A stretch of 51,191 nt of DNA from Candidatus Bathyarchaeota archaeon (GCA_003141855.1 PLNS01000009.1:14591-65781), one strand, 5' to 3'. Shown: positions 41,250 to 50,158, counted from the stretch's first letter. The notes: generated by a model not told the origin, from the letters alone. Numbers and translations: made by a program.

Positions 41250-42587
41250 TTAAGCCTTTTTAATGTATCTCAACGCTTCTTCGACGTTTTGGAAGCAGTA
41301 TTTTACGCCGCTGAACTCTTTTGTGAGCGCCAAAACATCCACCTTAACCTCGGCTGGTGTACGTTTGCTTTTGATGACGTCGAGCATTAGGTCGCAGAGG
41401 TGTTTGATGTCGCCTTCGCGGAAGCCTCGCCTTGTTACGTCTTGGAAGCCAATCCTTAGCCCTGACGGGTCGTCTTTGCTGCTTTGGTCGTCGTATGGTA
41501 GCAGGTTCTTGTTCAGGATGATGTTTGCGTCTTCGAGGTCTTGGGCGATTTTTTTGCCGCCGCCAAAACTGCGGATGTCAACGGCGATTTGGTGGCTCTT
41601 TGTGAAGCCTTTCTTTTCAGCAAGAACATTAACGCCGTTCTCACAGAGGTATTGTCCTGCGGTCTGGGCGTTCTTCACGATTTGTCTGGCTAATTCGGCG
41701 CCGAAAACCTTCATTTCCAATGCGGCTATGCCGAGAGCTGGCAACCTGCCCAAATGCGTGCTCGAAGCGCTAAGCGGGAAAATGGCGAATTGGATCTTCT
41801 TCACCGCCTTCTCCATTGCGGGGTTGGTTGGGCTTCCCATAATGACACCACCCTGTGGTCCGGGGAAAGTCTTGTGAGTTGAAGAAGTGATGAAATCTGC
41901 GCCTTCGCGGAGTGGGTCTTGGAATTGCCCGCCTGCAATTAAGCCCAGAACGTGTGAGGCGTCGTAGGCTATGTATGCGCCGACTTCTTCGCAGACAGCT
42001 CTTAGTTCTTTTATTGGGTGTGGAAATAGGAAGAGGCTGCCGCCGAATGTGACGATGCCTGGCTTGGCAGCGCGTATGACGTAGGCTGATTTTTCTGGGT
42101 CAATGTTGAACTCGTCTATGTTGTAGACGTGATTTATGTTCTCTAAACCTAGAACGTTGCCTGCTAAACCCGTGTAATCGTGACTGATGTGGGCGCCGCA
42201 GCTTAAGGGCGTGACGACCATCTTGTTATTTTTTGAAGCTAACGACAAACCCTTGAAAGTTGCAAGGTTCGCGTGCGTACCTGAGACCAAGCGTACGTCT
42301 GCCCAGGTGGTGTTAAACAGGCTCTTCATGATGTCAGTCGCAAAATCCTCGATTTGGGAAATGTATTTTTGGCCTTGATAATACCGTTTCTTAACGTGGC
42401 CTTGATCGTCGTTTTCGCCTTCAGCGTACCTGCATGCGAGGTCGTGCGAGAGGTCGAGCATTTGGTTGACGGCTGGAGATTTGAGTCCTTCGCTGGCAAT
42501 CATGTTTATGCATTCTTTGTCGCGGTACTGTTCGTGCTTTTTTGTTGCTTCCACTAAATCTACGACTAAATCGGGCAGGTCTTTCAT
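41250..42587 (-). CDS. glyA: serine hydroxymethyltransferase
   Basis: A PLP enzyme of about 445 aa that interconverts serine and glycine with a pterin C1 carrier. It shows INMIASEGLKSPAV, YAEGENDDQGHVKKRYYQGQKYISQIE, DASHVLGLIAGGQF and SSTHKTFPGPQGGVI with the PLP lysine. The frame is open ten codons further, but the ATG at 42587 has GGGAGAG upstream. The YYQGQ segment and spacing differ from bacterial GlyA (YYGG), as in other archaeal SHMT forms, so the C1 carrier may be a methanopterin-like cofactor; that is inference. Confidence 0.9.
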   Translation of the reverse strand: MKDLPDLVVDLVEATKKHEQYRDKECINMIASEGLKSPAVNQMLDLSHDLACRYAEGENDDQGHVKKRYYQGQKYISQIEDFATDIMKSLFNTTWADVRLVSGTHANLATFKGLSLASKNNKMVVTPLSCGAHISHDYTGLAGNVLGLENINHVYNIDEFNIDPEKSAYVIRAAKPGIVTFGGSLFLFPHPIKELRAVCEEVGAYIAYDASHVLGLIAGGQFQDPLREGADFITSSTHKTFPGPQGGVIMGSPTNPAMEKAVKKIQFAIFPLSASSTHLGRLPALGIAALEMKVFGAELARQIVKNAQTAGQYLCENGVNVLAEKKGFTKSHQIAVDIRSFGGGKKIAQDLEDANIILNKNLLPYDDQSSKDDPSGLRIGFQDVTRRGFREGDIKHLCDLMLDVIKSKRTPAEVKVDVLALTKEFSGVKYCFQNVEEALRYIKKA

Positions 42588-42714
42588 TTTCTTGTCTCTC
42601 CCACGCTGAATCATCAACGGAATTAGGCTTTGCAGTATTTAGCCGTTACTGGATAAGAATGGAGGTTCAAAGGTTTGGGGCGCCCTAATGCGTGATGTTT
42701 CACGGACGTTATTT

Positions 42715-42730
42715 TTTAGGCGCGCCTAAA
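42715..42730. promoter_or_regulatory. DtxR-type operator 1
   Basis: TTTAGGCGCGCCTAAA, a perfect 16-bp palindrome of the TTAGG…CCTAA type recognised by DtxR/MntR/SirR regulators. It lies 58 bp before the regulator start. A TATA-like ATTTATTA follows at about 42732-42739, between the two operators. Confidence 0.75.
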
Positions 42731-42754
42731 CATTTATTAGGTTTGAATGCCAAA

Positions 42755-42770
42755 TTTAGGCATACCTAAA
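42755..42770. promoter_or_regulatory. DtxR-type operator 2
   Basis: TTTAGGCATACCTAAA, with the same 6-bp arms as operator 1 and a centre-to-centre distance of 40 bp. It would cover the transcript start and ends 17 bp before the regulator ATG. Paired sites flanking the promoter predict metal-dependent autorepression of the regulator-feoB operon. Confidence 0.75.
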
Positions 42771-42787
42771 AAATAGGGTGAACAAAA

Positions 42788-43519
42788 ATGGAGCAAAAAT
42801 CAACCCAAGATTACCTCAAAGCCGTCTACAACCTAGCCAGAAACGGAGACTTAGTCAGCACCACAGAAATCTCCCAAAAGCTAGAAGTAACTCCAGCCAG
42901 CGTAACAGAAATGCTAAAAAAACTATCCCAAGACGGCTACATAAAATATTCACCCTACCACGGCAGCACCCTGACCGAGAAAGGACTCCAAGAAGCCCAA
43001 AAAGTAACTCGAAAACACAGGCTCCTGGAAAAGTTCCTCTCTGACGTTTTGCACATTGGAAAAGACAAGGTTCACAAGCAAGCCTGCCAGATGGAACATT
43101 CCCTGTCAGACGAAGCAGAAGAGTCGCTTTGCCGCTTACTAAAACACCCCGACACCTGCTCGGACGATGGCAAAACCATTCCCGCCTGCAACCTGCCCTT
43201 CTCAAATTGTGAAGAATGCATAAAATTGCATAACCAAGGACTCGAAGAAGTCGGCAAACGAAACACAAACCTAACCCCAATCCGCGAACTGAAGGGCGGC
43301 AAATACGGCAAAATCAGTTTTATCCGAGGTGAACACAAAGTCCTTCAACGACTTCTGGACATGGGGCTTACGCCTGGAACAAGAATAAAAGTAATCAAAG
43401 TTGCCCCCATGGACGGACCCGTGGAAGTGGCGGTTCGCGGTTCAAAACTGGCGTTGGGGCAAGACATCGCCTGCAACGTCTTCGTCGAAGTTGAACAACC
43501 AACTTCAGAAGGAACATAA
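42788..43519 (+). CDS. DtxR-family metal regulator with C-terminal FeoA domain
   Basis: A 243-aa repressor. The winged helix (DYLKAVYNLARNGDLVSTTEISQKLEVTPASVTEMLKKL) occupies about residues 8-65. The dimerisation and metal part includes HKQACQMEHSLSDEAEESL, and a Cys-bearing insert is CNLPFSNCEECIKLH. The SH3-like FeoA domain is at about 165-235 (LQRLLDMGLTPGTRIKVIKVAPMDGPVEVAVRG). It probably binds Fe(II) and represses its own operon at the two palindromes upstream. GGGTGA lies just before the ATG. feoB starts 3 bp after its stop, and no free FeoA is present. Confidence 0.92.
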   Translation: MEQKSTQDYLKAVYNLARNGDLVSTTEISQKLEVTPASVTEMLKKLSQDGYIKYSPYHGSTLTEKGLQEAQKVTRKHRLLEKFLSDVLHIGKDKVHKQACQMEHSLSDEAEESLCRLLKHPDTCSDDGKTIPACNLPFSNCEECIKLHNQGLEEVGKRNTNLTPIRELKGGKYGKISFIRGEHKVLQRLLDMGLTPGTRIKVIKVAPMDGPVEVAVRGSKLALGQDIACNVFVEVEQPTSEGT

Positions 43520-43522
43520 GCT

Positions 43523-45505
43523 ATGTCATGTCACCCAAATTCGAACCCCACAAGTAAACCATCAAACAACAAAAACGGCAAACACCTAACCTTTGCGCTT
43601 GCAGGAAACGCCAACGTCGGCAAAAGCGTCATCTTCAACCAGCTCACGGGCTCAAACCAGATAATCGGCAATTGGCCTGGAAAAACCGTGGACCGCGCCG
43701 AAGGCACGTTGAGTTTTGAGGGGCATGAAATAAAAATCATCGATTTGCCAGGAATTTACTCTTTCTCGACGTTTTCAATGGAGGAGCTTGTTTCAAGAGA
43801 TTACGTGGCGCTGGAAAAGCCTGATGCAGTCATTAACGTGGTGGATGCTTCGGTTTTGGAGCGGAACCTGTTTTTCACGCTTCAACTGCTTGAGATGCAG
43901 GCGCCATTGGTTTTGTGCCTCAACCAGGTGGATGTTGCTAAAAGCAAGGGCATAATCATTGATAAAGAGAAACTTGAAGAAACGCTCGGCGTCCCAGTCG
44001 TTTTCGCGGTGGCTACACGGGGCGAAGGCATCTACGAGTTAGTCCGAGAAGCCGTCAAAGTCGCCACTCACAAACCCAAACCAAAGCACTTAAAGTACAG
44101 AAGAGAACTCGAAGAAAAGATTGAAAAGTTAAAGCAGGTAATCGAAAAAGAAAACCTCTCTCTTCAATACCCCGCTCGCTGGATTGCAATAAAACTGCTT
44201 GAAGGCGACACGGAAATCACCAAACTCGTCGCTGAAAAATCCAAAGCAGTCGTCGATTCCGCCAAAGCTATAGCACAAGACCTTCAAACCAGCTGCCAAG
44301 AACCATGCTTCTCAGTTATTGCTTCTGAGCGTTATGCACTGGCAAGTTCAATTGTCGCTTCGTCGCTGCAGCAAAGCGAAGTAAGGAACACTTTCTCGGA
44401 TAAACTCGAATGGTTAACCACCCACAGGGTTCTGGGTTACTTCACGTCGATAGGAGTTATCGCGGGCCTGCTGCTATGGACGTTTTTCATAGGGAACGGT
44501 CTTTCCAGCTTGATTTCTGGCGCGTTGAGTTTCATTAAGCCCGTTGACCCAGCCTTGTCTGCGTCCCAGCCGATTTTGGCAATAATTTTGAATGGTGTGT
44601 GGGGTGGATTCAACGCAGGCCTCACACTGATTATTCCTTTCGTGATTCCGTTTTACCTTCTGTTAGCCATTGTTGAGGATTCAGGCATCCTGACCAGAGT
44701 AGCGTTCATGATGGATAGCGCCATGCACAAAATCGGGTTACACGGCAAAGCATTAATCCCAATAATTCTGGGTTACGGTTGCAGCGTGCCAGCGATTCAC
44801 TCGTGCAAAATCATGGAAACCCGTCGCGAGCGGCTCTTGGCAGCGTTCGCCATCACCTTCGCGCCCTGTTCGGCAAGAACAATTGTGCTCTTTGGCATGG
44901 TGGGCTTGTTTGTCGGAGTCCAATGGGCGCTGCTTTTGTACGTGGTGGACATTGCGATAATCTTCGGTTTAGGCAGAATCGCCATGAAGGCAGTTCCGGG
45001 CAAGTCCACGGGCTTGATTATGGAGATGAGCACTTTTAAGATGCCTTCACTCAAAGTCGTTGTCAAGCAGACTTGGGCAAGAACCAAATCCATAATCTAC
45101 GTGGTCTTCCCCATCTACATCATCGGCAGTGCACTCGTTCAAGTGTTGTATACGCTCAATGTGCTAACACCTATTAGTGATGCGTTGTCGCCTTTGACGG
45201 TTGGGTGGCTCGGTTTACCCGTCGCCGCGGGAATTCTGCTTATACTAGGCGTCGTACGCAAAGAATTCGTGCTCCTAGCCGCTGTTGCAATCTTTGGCAC
45301 AACCAATTTGGCACTGTACTTCTCGCCCGTGCAACTGGTGGTTATGGCTTTGGTGGCGATGCTATACATTCCATGCGTATCGACGATTGCCATTCTTGGA
45401 AAAGAGTTCGGGTGGAAAGCAGCAGCAACAATATCGCTAGCTAACATTGCCGCAGCGGTCTTGATTGGCGGTTTAGCCTTCAGACTGTTATCCCTGTTTT
45501 TGTAG
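43523..45505 (+). CDS. feoB: ferrous iron transporter FeoB
   Basis: A 660-aa Fe(II) permease with an N-terminal G protein: G1 GNANVGKS at about 28-35, G2 around [10 protein letters not shown]3 DLPGIYSFS at about 74 and G4 NQVD at about 133. A helical spacer domain follows, then about eight to ten membrane helices with the two gate motifs [12 protein letters not shown] and [11 protein letters not shown]. The frame opens with an unusual 20-residue Asn/Ser/Pro-rich leader before [10 protein letters not shown]. It is co-transcribed with the DtxR-FeoA regulator, which may supply the FeoA function. Confidence 0.96.
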   Translation: MSCHPNSNPTSKPSNNKNGKHLTFALAGNANVGKSVIFNQLTGSNQIIGNWPGKTVDRAEGTLSFEGHEIKIIDLPGIYSFSTFSMEELVSRDYVALEKPDAVINVVDASVLERNLFFTLQLLEMQAPLVLCLNQVDVAKSKGIIIDKEKLEETLGVPVVFAVATRGEGIYELVREAVKVATHKPKPKHLKYRRELEEKIEKLKQVIEKENLSLQYPARWIAIKLLEGDTEITKLVAEKSKAVVDSAKAIAQDLQTSCQEPCFSVIASERYALASSIVASSLQQSEVRNTFSDKLEWLTTHRVLGYFTSIGVIAGLLLWTFFIGNGLSSLISGALSFIKPVDPALSASQPILAIILNGVWGGFNAGLTLIIPFVIPFYLLLAIVEDSGILTRVAFMMDSAMHKIGLHGKALIPIILGYGCSVPAIHSCKIMETRRERLLAAFAITFAPCSARTIVLFGMVGLFVGVQWALLLYVVDIAIIFGLGRIAMKAVPGKSTGLIMEMSTFKMPSLKVVVKQTWARTKSIIYVVFPIYIIGSALVQVLYTLNVLTPISDALSPLTVGWLGLPVAAGILLILGVVRKEFVLLAAVAIFGTTNLALYFSPVQLVVMALVAMLYIPCVSTIAILGKEFGWKAAATISLANIAAAVLIGGLAFRLLSLFL

Positions 45506-45522
45506 GCTGATTGCCACCTTTT

Positions 45523-45937
45523 TTAGAACACGTACATTATGAGGTAGAATATTTCGCCTGAGAGTAAAGCAAACCACCAAAAACCAAACAGAAACTTCAC
45601 AAGTTTGCCGTGCCAGCTTTACGCTTTAGTTGCGAAATGCCAATCGCGAGCACTGCAACCTCCAAAGACACCACCAACACTGCGATTGCGCCATGCACGC
45701 CAAAATAAGCGGTTAAGGTAGAGTTTAACTGGATAGTTGAGCCTTCGACTGCTCTCCAAACGAGCGGTACAGCATGTAGCCGATGGACATGACAAGGTCC
45801 CATGTAATGGCGAGTGCGCCTGTGACGGGGTGGAAACGGTTTTTTCCTCTGCCGCTGAGAAACGCGTGGACAAAGAGGAAGGCGACTGGGATTAAGCCTA
45901 TGGCGATTATTGTGCTTGCAAGGGGCGCGGTTGTCAT
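45523..45937 (-). pseudogene. small multi-helix membrane protein (DUF420-like) with two frameshifts
   Basis: Frame 1 (45725-45937) reads MTTAPLASTIIAIGLIPVAF and FHPVTGALAITWDLVMSIGYMLYRSFG. Near 45757 a missing base moves it to a second frame reading VEGSTIQLNSTLTAYFGVHGAIAVLVVSLEVAVLAIGI. Near 45605 another missing base, in an A run, moves it to LVKFLFGFWWFALLSGEIFYL ending at 45523. Joined, this makes a plausible 4-5 helix protein of about 138 aa. Both losses are single bases, so either an inactive gene or assembly error is possible. The DUF420 label is tentative. Confidence 0.65.
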
Positions 45938-45997
45938 GGTTTTTTGCCTTGTGCTCGTATGGGAGTTTGCGGTTGCTAATTAGGTTGGCGGCGCATT

Positions 45998-46804
45998 TTA
46001 GCTTGTTTGGGTTTGTGTTTGTTCGGTTTGGGTTATTTTTGCTATCGCTACTGCACCTGAGAGGACGCTGTTGTTTAGGAAAGTTATTTCTTTTCCCGAA
46101 TCCAAAAGTACAGTTGTGTGGAAGGCGGTTATCTCCTTGATTGCGCCTTGCTCGTTCATGTAGGATGTGATTACGCGGTCGCCTTCAGTGTAATGCAGCC
46201 TGTTTTCTTGGGTGCCTTCGAACTTGTGGACGGTAGTTATGATTACGCCGCCTGAGGCGATGGCGCTGTTTGGTATGCTGATTTGTCCTACGTCGGTTCT
46301 TATGCGCATTACTAGGGCGGTCATGTCTGTTACTCTTCCAGGGATGTTGTTGACCATGACGTCGTCGCCTATTTTGAACTGGTAGGTTGTGAAAACGAGT
46401 GCTCCTGATAGGATGCCGCCGACGAATGTGGATATTACTAAGCCGACGGTGACGGATATGATGCCTGCACTGGTTAAGAGTGTTTGTGGAGAAACGCCGA
46501 GGGTGTTTAAAACTCCGAACGTCATGACTAGGACGGCTATTGCAAGCATGGCGAACTGTAGTATTGTGGCTGCTTGGATGCCCACGTGTGGTGTCATAAG
46601 CGGTTTAGCTCGTCGAAGCAGGAGAATTGCTGTTAGCCAAAATGCCATGATTATGATTATTCTGAAGGCTTGAACTACAAACATAGGCAGATTTATTGGT
46701 GCGGCCACGAATAAGTCGAAAATGTAAATTGTGCTTATGGCTAAGACCACGATGAATGTTAAGAAAGCACTGAGTCTTTTTAAAGAATGAATAATGCCTG
46801 TCAA
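45998..46804 (-). CDS. MscS-family small mechanosensitive channel
   Basis: A 268-aa channel protein with N-terminal helices at about 10-30, 38-62 and 82-102. The pore helix and beta domain are LLTSAGIISVTVGLVISTFVGGILSGALVFTTYQFKIGDDVMVNNIPGRVTDMTALVMRI, the MscS core. It opens under membrane tension to release solutes in osmotic downshock. The TTG start is preceded by AAGGAACGGG. The C-terminal alpha-beta domain is short and ends in a Thr/Gln-rich tail. Confidence 0.88.
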   Translation of the reverse strand: MTGIIHSLKRLSAFLTFIVVLAISTIYIFDLFVAAPINLPMFVVQAFRIIIIMAFWLTAILLLRRAKPLMTPHVGIQAATILQFAMLAIAVLVMTFGVLNTLGVSPQTLLTSAGIISVTVGLVISTFVGGILSGALVFTTYQFKIGDDVMVNNIPGRVTDMTALVMRIRTDVGQISIPNSAIASGGVIITTVHKFEGTQENRLHYTEGDRVITSYMNEQGAIKEITAFHTTVLLDSGKEITFLNNSVLSGAVAIAKITQTEQTQTQTS

Positions 46805-46937
46805 CCCGACCCGTTCCTTAGCCCAGTATAGGTGAGCGTATTTCTATAGTTTTCTCAGTTATTTGCAGAGATTTGTTTCCTATAGTTTTTTGGAATGCTA
46901 GCAATAATTATATTGAATGTTCTGGTTAGTTTTGGTT

Positions 46938-47051
46938 ATGTCTGCTCCGAATTGTCCCTGCCCCAAAAAAGATTGCCCACGCCACAGCAACTGCGAAGAA
47001 TGCGTGCGGCACCACAAGGAAAAGAACGAATGGCCCTACTGTGCAAGGTAA
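46938..47051 (+). CDS. 37-aa Cys/His-rich mini-protein
   Basis: A short frame starting MSAPNCPCPKKDCPRHSNC and ending PYCAR. The spacing C-x-C-x4-C-x5-C-x2-C…HH…C looks like a compact metal-binding domain, and similar tiny Cys-rich proteins occur in archaea and anaerobes. The next gene starts 5 bp after its stop. A longer overlapping frame from 46895 belongs to that next gene only after 47057; its upstream part is a shadow of this one. Confidence 0.6.
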   Translation: MSAPNCPCPKKDCPRHSNCEECVRHHKEKNEWPYCAR

Positions 47052-47056
47052 CCCAG

Positions 47057-47305
47057 ATGGCTAAAGACTTAGATATTGAAGCTCAAAAGAAACGCGGAAA
47101 AATACAAGCTCATTTTTGGAACATCGTGGGCGCAGTCGAACATATCTCGTTGCCCAAGCTGGAAGATGCTGTTAAAAAAGAGTTCAACTGTGACGATGAC
47201 CGATTTGTTCAAGCTCAAATCAGGTTGATGCAGTCCGAGGCAAGAATAAGGGTGCAGAGCAACGTCAAAGTATGGATAAAACAGCCAGACCGCTTATTAA
47301 AATAA
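47057..47305 (+). CDS. hypothetical 82-aa protein
   Basis: It starts at the ATG MAKDLDIEAQKKRGKI, 5 bp after the Cys-rich mini-protein. The protein is helical and basic, with a winged-helix-like order (AVEHISLPKLEDAVKKEFNCDDDRFVQAQIRLMQSEARIRV) and ends VKVWIKQPDRLLK. The pattern helix, helix, wing could bind nucleic acid, but I do not recognise the family. Its C-terminal SNVKVWIKQP recurs as a relic at 48653. Confidence 0.6.
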   Translation: MAKDLDIEAQKKRGKIQAHFWNIVGAVEHISLPKLEDAVKKEFNCDDDRFVQAQIRLMQSEARIRVQSNVKVWIKQPDRLLK

Positions 47306-47460
47306 AAGTGTTCAAAACGGTTTTTGCCCTTGTTCGGTAGCCGCTGCTTTTAGTTTCGTGTAGCGGTTGGATGCATGTTCCGCAAGAACTTAAGCGTATA
47401 GCACGAAAACTTAAAAAGCAAGCAAACTTTTGTCCATCTTCAAAATGGGGTTCGTGTGAA

Positions 47461-48039
47461 ATGCAAGCATTAAGTATTGTCTTACTGTTAATCAGCGTTG
47501 GAACTATTCTGGGACCAATCGGCGCAGTGGTAATCATTTACCACAACGATTTATCTCAACTGGTCATTCCCCCTCAAATTAGAGACATCATGAACGGGAA
47601 CAGCAACCTCATTCCGCATGGTAACTCAAACGGTAATGGAAACTCGGGTCTGGGCGGATTATTGACCCCCGTTTTTGTAAGTGCACAAAGTAACAAGGCA
47701 ACACACACCTTCACTGGTATCTTTAACGTTACTAATACCCTCAATTTTGACTTGACACTGAATAGTTTTAGCACCGACGTAGAATTCACTCAGGCTAACA
47801 TTCCAGCAGCTAGTTTAAGTCTCAGCAGCCCAGTTACGGTTCTTGCAGGCCAAACGGCGCAACTGACTATTTCAGGGCATTGGACACAGGAAGCTCAGGA
47901 TTATATGACTAACAACTTCCCAGGAATCACATCAGTTGACCTTAGCGTATCCAATGTAGAGATAAATATAAACGGCATAACAATCCAATCTGCTGGACCC
48001 ATCCAAATTGGCAACATCCCCATGAATGCGGTGAGCTGA
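47461..48039 (+). CDS. exported or membrane-anchored beta-domain protein
   Basis: A 192-aa protein from the ATG at 47461, which opens an N-terminal hydrophobic helix (ALSIVLLLISVGTILGPIGAVVIIY). A Gly/Asn/Ser-rich linker follows (NGNSNLIPHGNSNGNGNSG), then a beta-rich exposed domain with FTGIFNVTNTLNFDLTLNSFS and VLAGQTAQLTISGHW, reminiscent of LEA-2/fibronectin-like folds. The frame is open 30 codons upstream, but that part lacks export features. Its TGA overlaps the next ATG (TGATG), so the two genes are coupled. Confidence 0.65.
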   Translation: MQALSIVLLLISVGTILGPIGAVVIIYHNDLSQLVIPPQIRDIMNGNSNLIPHGNSNGNGNSGLGGLLTPVFVSAQSNKATHTFTGIFNVTNTLNFDLTLNSFSTDVEFTQANIPAASLSLSSPVTVLAGQTAQLTISGHWTQEAQDYMTNNFPGITSVDLSVSNVEININGITIQSAGPIQIGNIPMNAVS

Positions 48040-48632
48040 TGCAAAGCAAAATCAACATCATCGCGTTAGCTGCTGGAATATCAACTCTTCTGCTAATCGC
48101 CATCTCAATATTTGTACCCTGGTGGCAACTCAATGTGGGAAAACCCGCGATTGCCTCAGTTAACGTTTCCCCCGTTAACCTGAACCTTGCACTTTTAGGT
48201 GATTCGCTTACTATTCCGCTGGTTTATGCATTGAATATCGCAAGTGCACTATCCCTAGCTTCGGGTGGCATAATCATGCTGATCTATTCCGTGAGACCCA
48301 ACAGATCCTACTCAAAGAAGCTGCTTGGGTTCGGATACAAAAAACCCCTGTACGCAGTAATATTATTTATTGTAGCATTACTTTCTATGAGTTTCATGGT
48401 TCAAAGATTTTCAGGCTTTGCTATTCCATTGGCGGGTTCAGGTGCCATGTCGCTTCCACGAGGTATGGCGCCTGATGGTGTAAACATAAGCGTTGCTGTT
48501 TCGGCAGGTTTCGGGTGGCCTTTCTATTTTGCCATTGTTGTTGCTGGATTATGTGTAGCCGCAAGGATTTACCACCGAAAATTAGTTGCAAGTGACGCGG
48601 TGCTTCCTCCTCCTCCGCCTCCACCTCAGTAA
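48039..48632 (+). CDS. four-helix membrane protein with Pro-rich tail
   Basis: A 197-aa protein with helices at about 8-28, 63-83, 101-121 and 157-177. An exposed loop after the first helix (WWQLNVGKPAIASVNVSPVNLNL) precedes the second, and the tail is a run of seven or eight prolines. It is translationally coupled to the preceding surface-domain protein, so the two may form one membrane complex. I know no family name. Confidence 0.6.
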   Translation: MQSKINIIALAAGISTLLLIAISIFVPWWQLNVGKPAIASVNVSPVNLNLALLGDSLTIPLVYALNIASALSLASGGIIMLIYSVRPNRSYSKKLLGFGYKKPLYAVILFIVALLSMSFMVQRFSGFAIPLAGSGAMSLPRGMAPDGVNISVAVSAGFGWPFYFAIVVAGLCVAARIYHRKLVASDAVLPPPPPPPQ

Positions 48633-48652
48633 GAAACAATTTTTTTTTAAAA

Positions 48653-48700
48653 AGCAACGTTAAAGTGTGGATTAAACAGCCGCCCACTAGCAAATGGAAG
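48653..48700 (+). pseudogene. tail relic of a paralogue of the 82-aa gene
   Basis: The first 29 bases encode SNVKVWIKQP, the same ten residues as near the end of the 82-aa protein at 47258-47286. The two DNA copies differ at three positions, all synonymous. Nothing upstream of it matches; it follows a T/A run after the previous stop. It looks like the last piece of a lost copy. Confidence 0.4.
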
Positions 48701-48754
48701 GCTATGGATTTTTGGGCATGCATAAATCTTATAAACAAACCAACATACATACTA

Positions 48755-49147
48755 TTGAGGATTTTACAGCTGTTTATTGCTGATAAGCCATCTATTCTTA
48801 TCATTGACGACGACACGGCAATCCTGCATGTTTTTAGCCGAATCTTCCAAAGAAAAGGTTACTGTGTCACGGTGGCGGAGAAAGGCAAGGACGCTATAGA
48901 AAAATTAAGCTGTAACCATTACGATGTTGCTTTGATTGATTTGCGCCTTCCCGACATGGAGGGCACCGAGCTTTTTCCACTAATCCAAAAGTTGTCACCC
49001 AAAACCTTGAAAATTATGCTTACAGGCAAAACTCTTCTACAGGACAGCATTGAAGGCGCAGACGTGCTTCTTAAAAAACCAATTCAACCCGAACAACTGC
49101 TTAGCGTTATTGATAGTAAGTTGAAGAACAAAAACATAGAAACCTAA
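48755..49147 (+). CDS. orphan response regulator receiver domain
   Basis: A single receiver domain of about 130 aa. It has the acidic pocket IIDDDTAI, the phospho-acceptor Asp in VALIDLRLPDMEG, Thr in MLTGK and Lys in LLKKPIQPEQLL. There is no output domain. The frame is open to 48665, but a TATA-like CTTATAAA at about 48728-48735 lies 20-27 bp upstream of the TTG at 48755, favouring a nearly leaderless start there. No histidine kinase lies nearby; the only kinase trace in the window is the relic at 30.9 kb. Confidence 0.85.
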   Translation: MRILQLFIADKPSILIIDDDTAILHVFSRIFQRKGYCVTVAEKGKDAIEKLSCNHYDVALIDLRLPDMEGTELFPLIQKLSPKTLKIMLTGKTLLQDSIEGADVLLKKPIQPEQLLSVIDSKLKNKNIET

Positions 49148-49224
49148 TTCGCTATGATTTTGTTCCAAAGCTTTTTAAAAGGATAAAATAGTGGTCAACA
49201 TAACAAACGGTGGCAGCGAGCAGA

Positions 49225-49464
49225 TTACTTGATTATTTCGCCGGTTGCTGCCTTTTCGCCTACTTGATTAATTTTCACTGTCACGCGGTCTCGAGGCTTA
49301 GCTTTGGGAACCTGTATAACATAACCGCGAATCGTAGACATGCCATCCCCATTTGGACATAAGCCATTGATGTTTACATCCAATTCTTCTCCTAACTCGA
49401 CGGGGGGTAGCTTCTCGACATGTTTGATTTTGAATTTCCCGCCTTTTACTCTTCTATGGACCAT
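49225..49464 (-). CDS. TRAM-domain RNA-binding protein
   Basis: A 79-aa stand-alone TRAM domain, a beta barrel that binds structured RNA. It shows LPPVELGEELDVNINGLCPNGDGMSTIRGYVIQVPKAKPRDRVTVKINQVGEKAATGEII. Basic residues precede the barrel. Single TRAM proteins are abundant in archaea and have been proposed to act as RNA chaperones. The gene is monocistronic, with gene-free flanks. Confidence 0.88.
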   Translation of the reverse strand: MVHRRVKGGKFKIKHVEKLPPVELGEELDVNINGLCPNGDGMSTIRGYVIQVPKAKPRDRVTVKINQVGEKAATGEIIK

Positions 49465-49630
49465 TGCAAAACCTTGCCTTATTTTACGTGTAAATAGAGT
49501 ATGAGGGCTTAAGTCTTCCGCAGGTTCTTCCCTGATTTACTTAAGCTCTTACGCGTTTGATAGCCTGTGGGGTAAGTCACTTTTGGAAAAAGTATTAGTT
49601 AAAGAACCTCATTGTTGTGGTGCGAGTAAA

Positions 49631-50158
49631 ATGAGCACCCAAAATTTCCTCTTTGAAACCAGCGACCTCGTGATGAAAAAGAAAATACTTTCCGCACGAG
49701 AGCACTACGACTTTGAAGACGTAAACGGCGCAAAATTAGGCGAGGCTGATGGCAACCTCGTTCAGTTCCCACCTAAATTTGTCATAATTGATAACCACGG
49801 TCAAGAGTTGATGCACCTCGAAGGAAAACTGCTCTCCTTCCGAAACCAATTCACCATTTACGATACCAACGGCGCTGAACTTGGAACCATAAAAAAGAAG
49901 ATTGCAAAGCTGATCGGAGAAGAATATTGGGTAGAAAAAAACGGAGTTGAATTCATGCGAATATACGGAGACTTCACTGAACACGACTACCAAATGGAAG
50001 TCAACGGCGTTCCAGTTGCTTCCGTGCACAAGAAATGGGTCACGTTGCGCGATGAAATAGGCATCTCCATGACGGCAGAAATGGACCATCGAGTAGTTAT
50101 TGGAGCAGTAATCGTCATCGAACACATAGAGGTCACGGAAAGGCAAAGCCGTCACTAA
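49631..50158 (+). CDS. LURP-one-related (tubby C-terminal-like) protein
   Basis: A protein of about 175 aa from the ATG at 49631 (STQNFLFETSDLVMKKKIL); a TTG at 49583 would add 16 residues unlike the family. It is a repeating beta-strand protein: YDFEDVNGAKLGEADGNLVQFPPKFVIIDNHGQELMHLEGKLLSFRNQFTIYDTNGAELGTIKKK. This is the LOR barrel with a central helix, related to tubby and scramblase folds. The function in prokaryotes is unknown. Confidence 0.78.
   Translation: MSTQNFLFETSDLVMKKKILSAREHYDFEDVNGAKLGEADGNLVQFPPKFVIIDNHGQELMHLEGKLLSFRNQFTIYDTNGAELGTIKKKIAKLIGEEYWVEKNGVEFMRIYGDFTEHDYQMEVNGVPVASVHKKWVTLRDEIGISMTAEMDHRVVIGAVIVIEHIEVTERQSRH

Noticed and set aside
46895-47056. N-terminal part of the 136-aa frame
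   Set aside because: It is the out-of-frame shadow of the Cys-rich mini-protein; the real gene starts at 47057.
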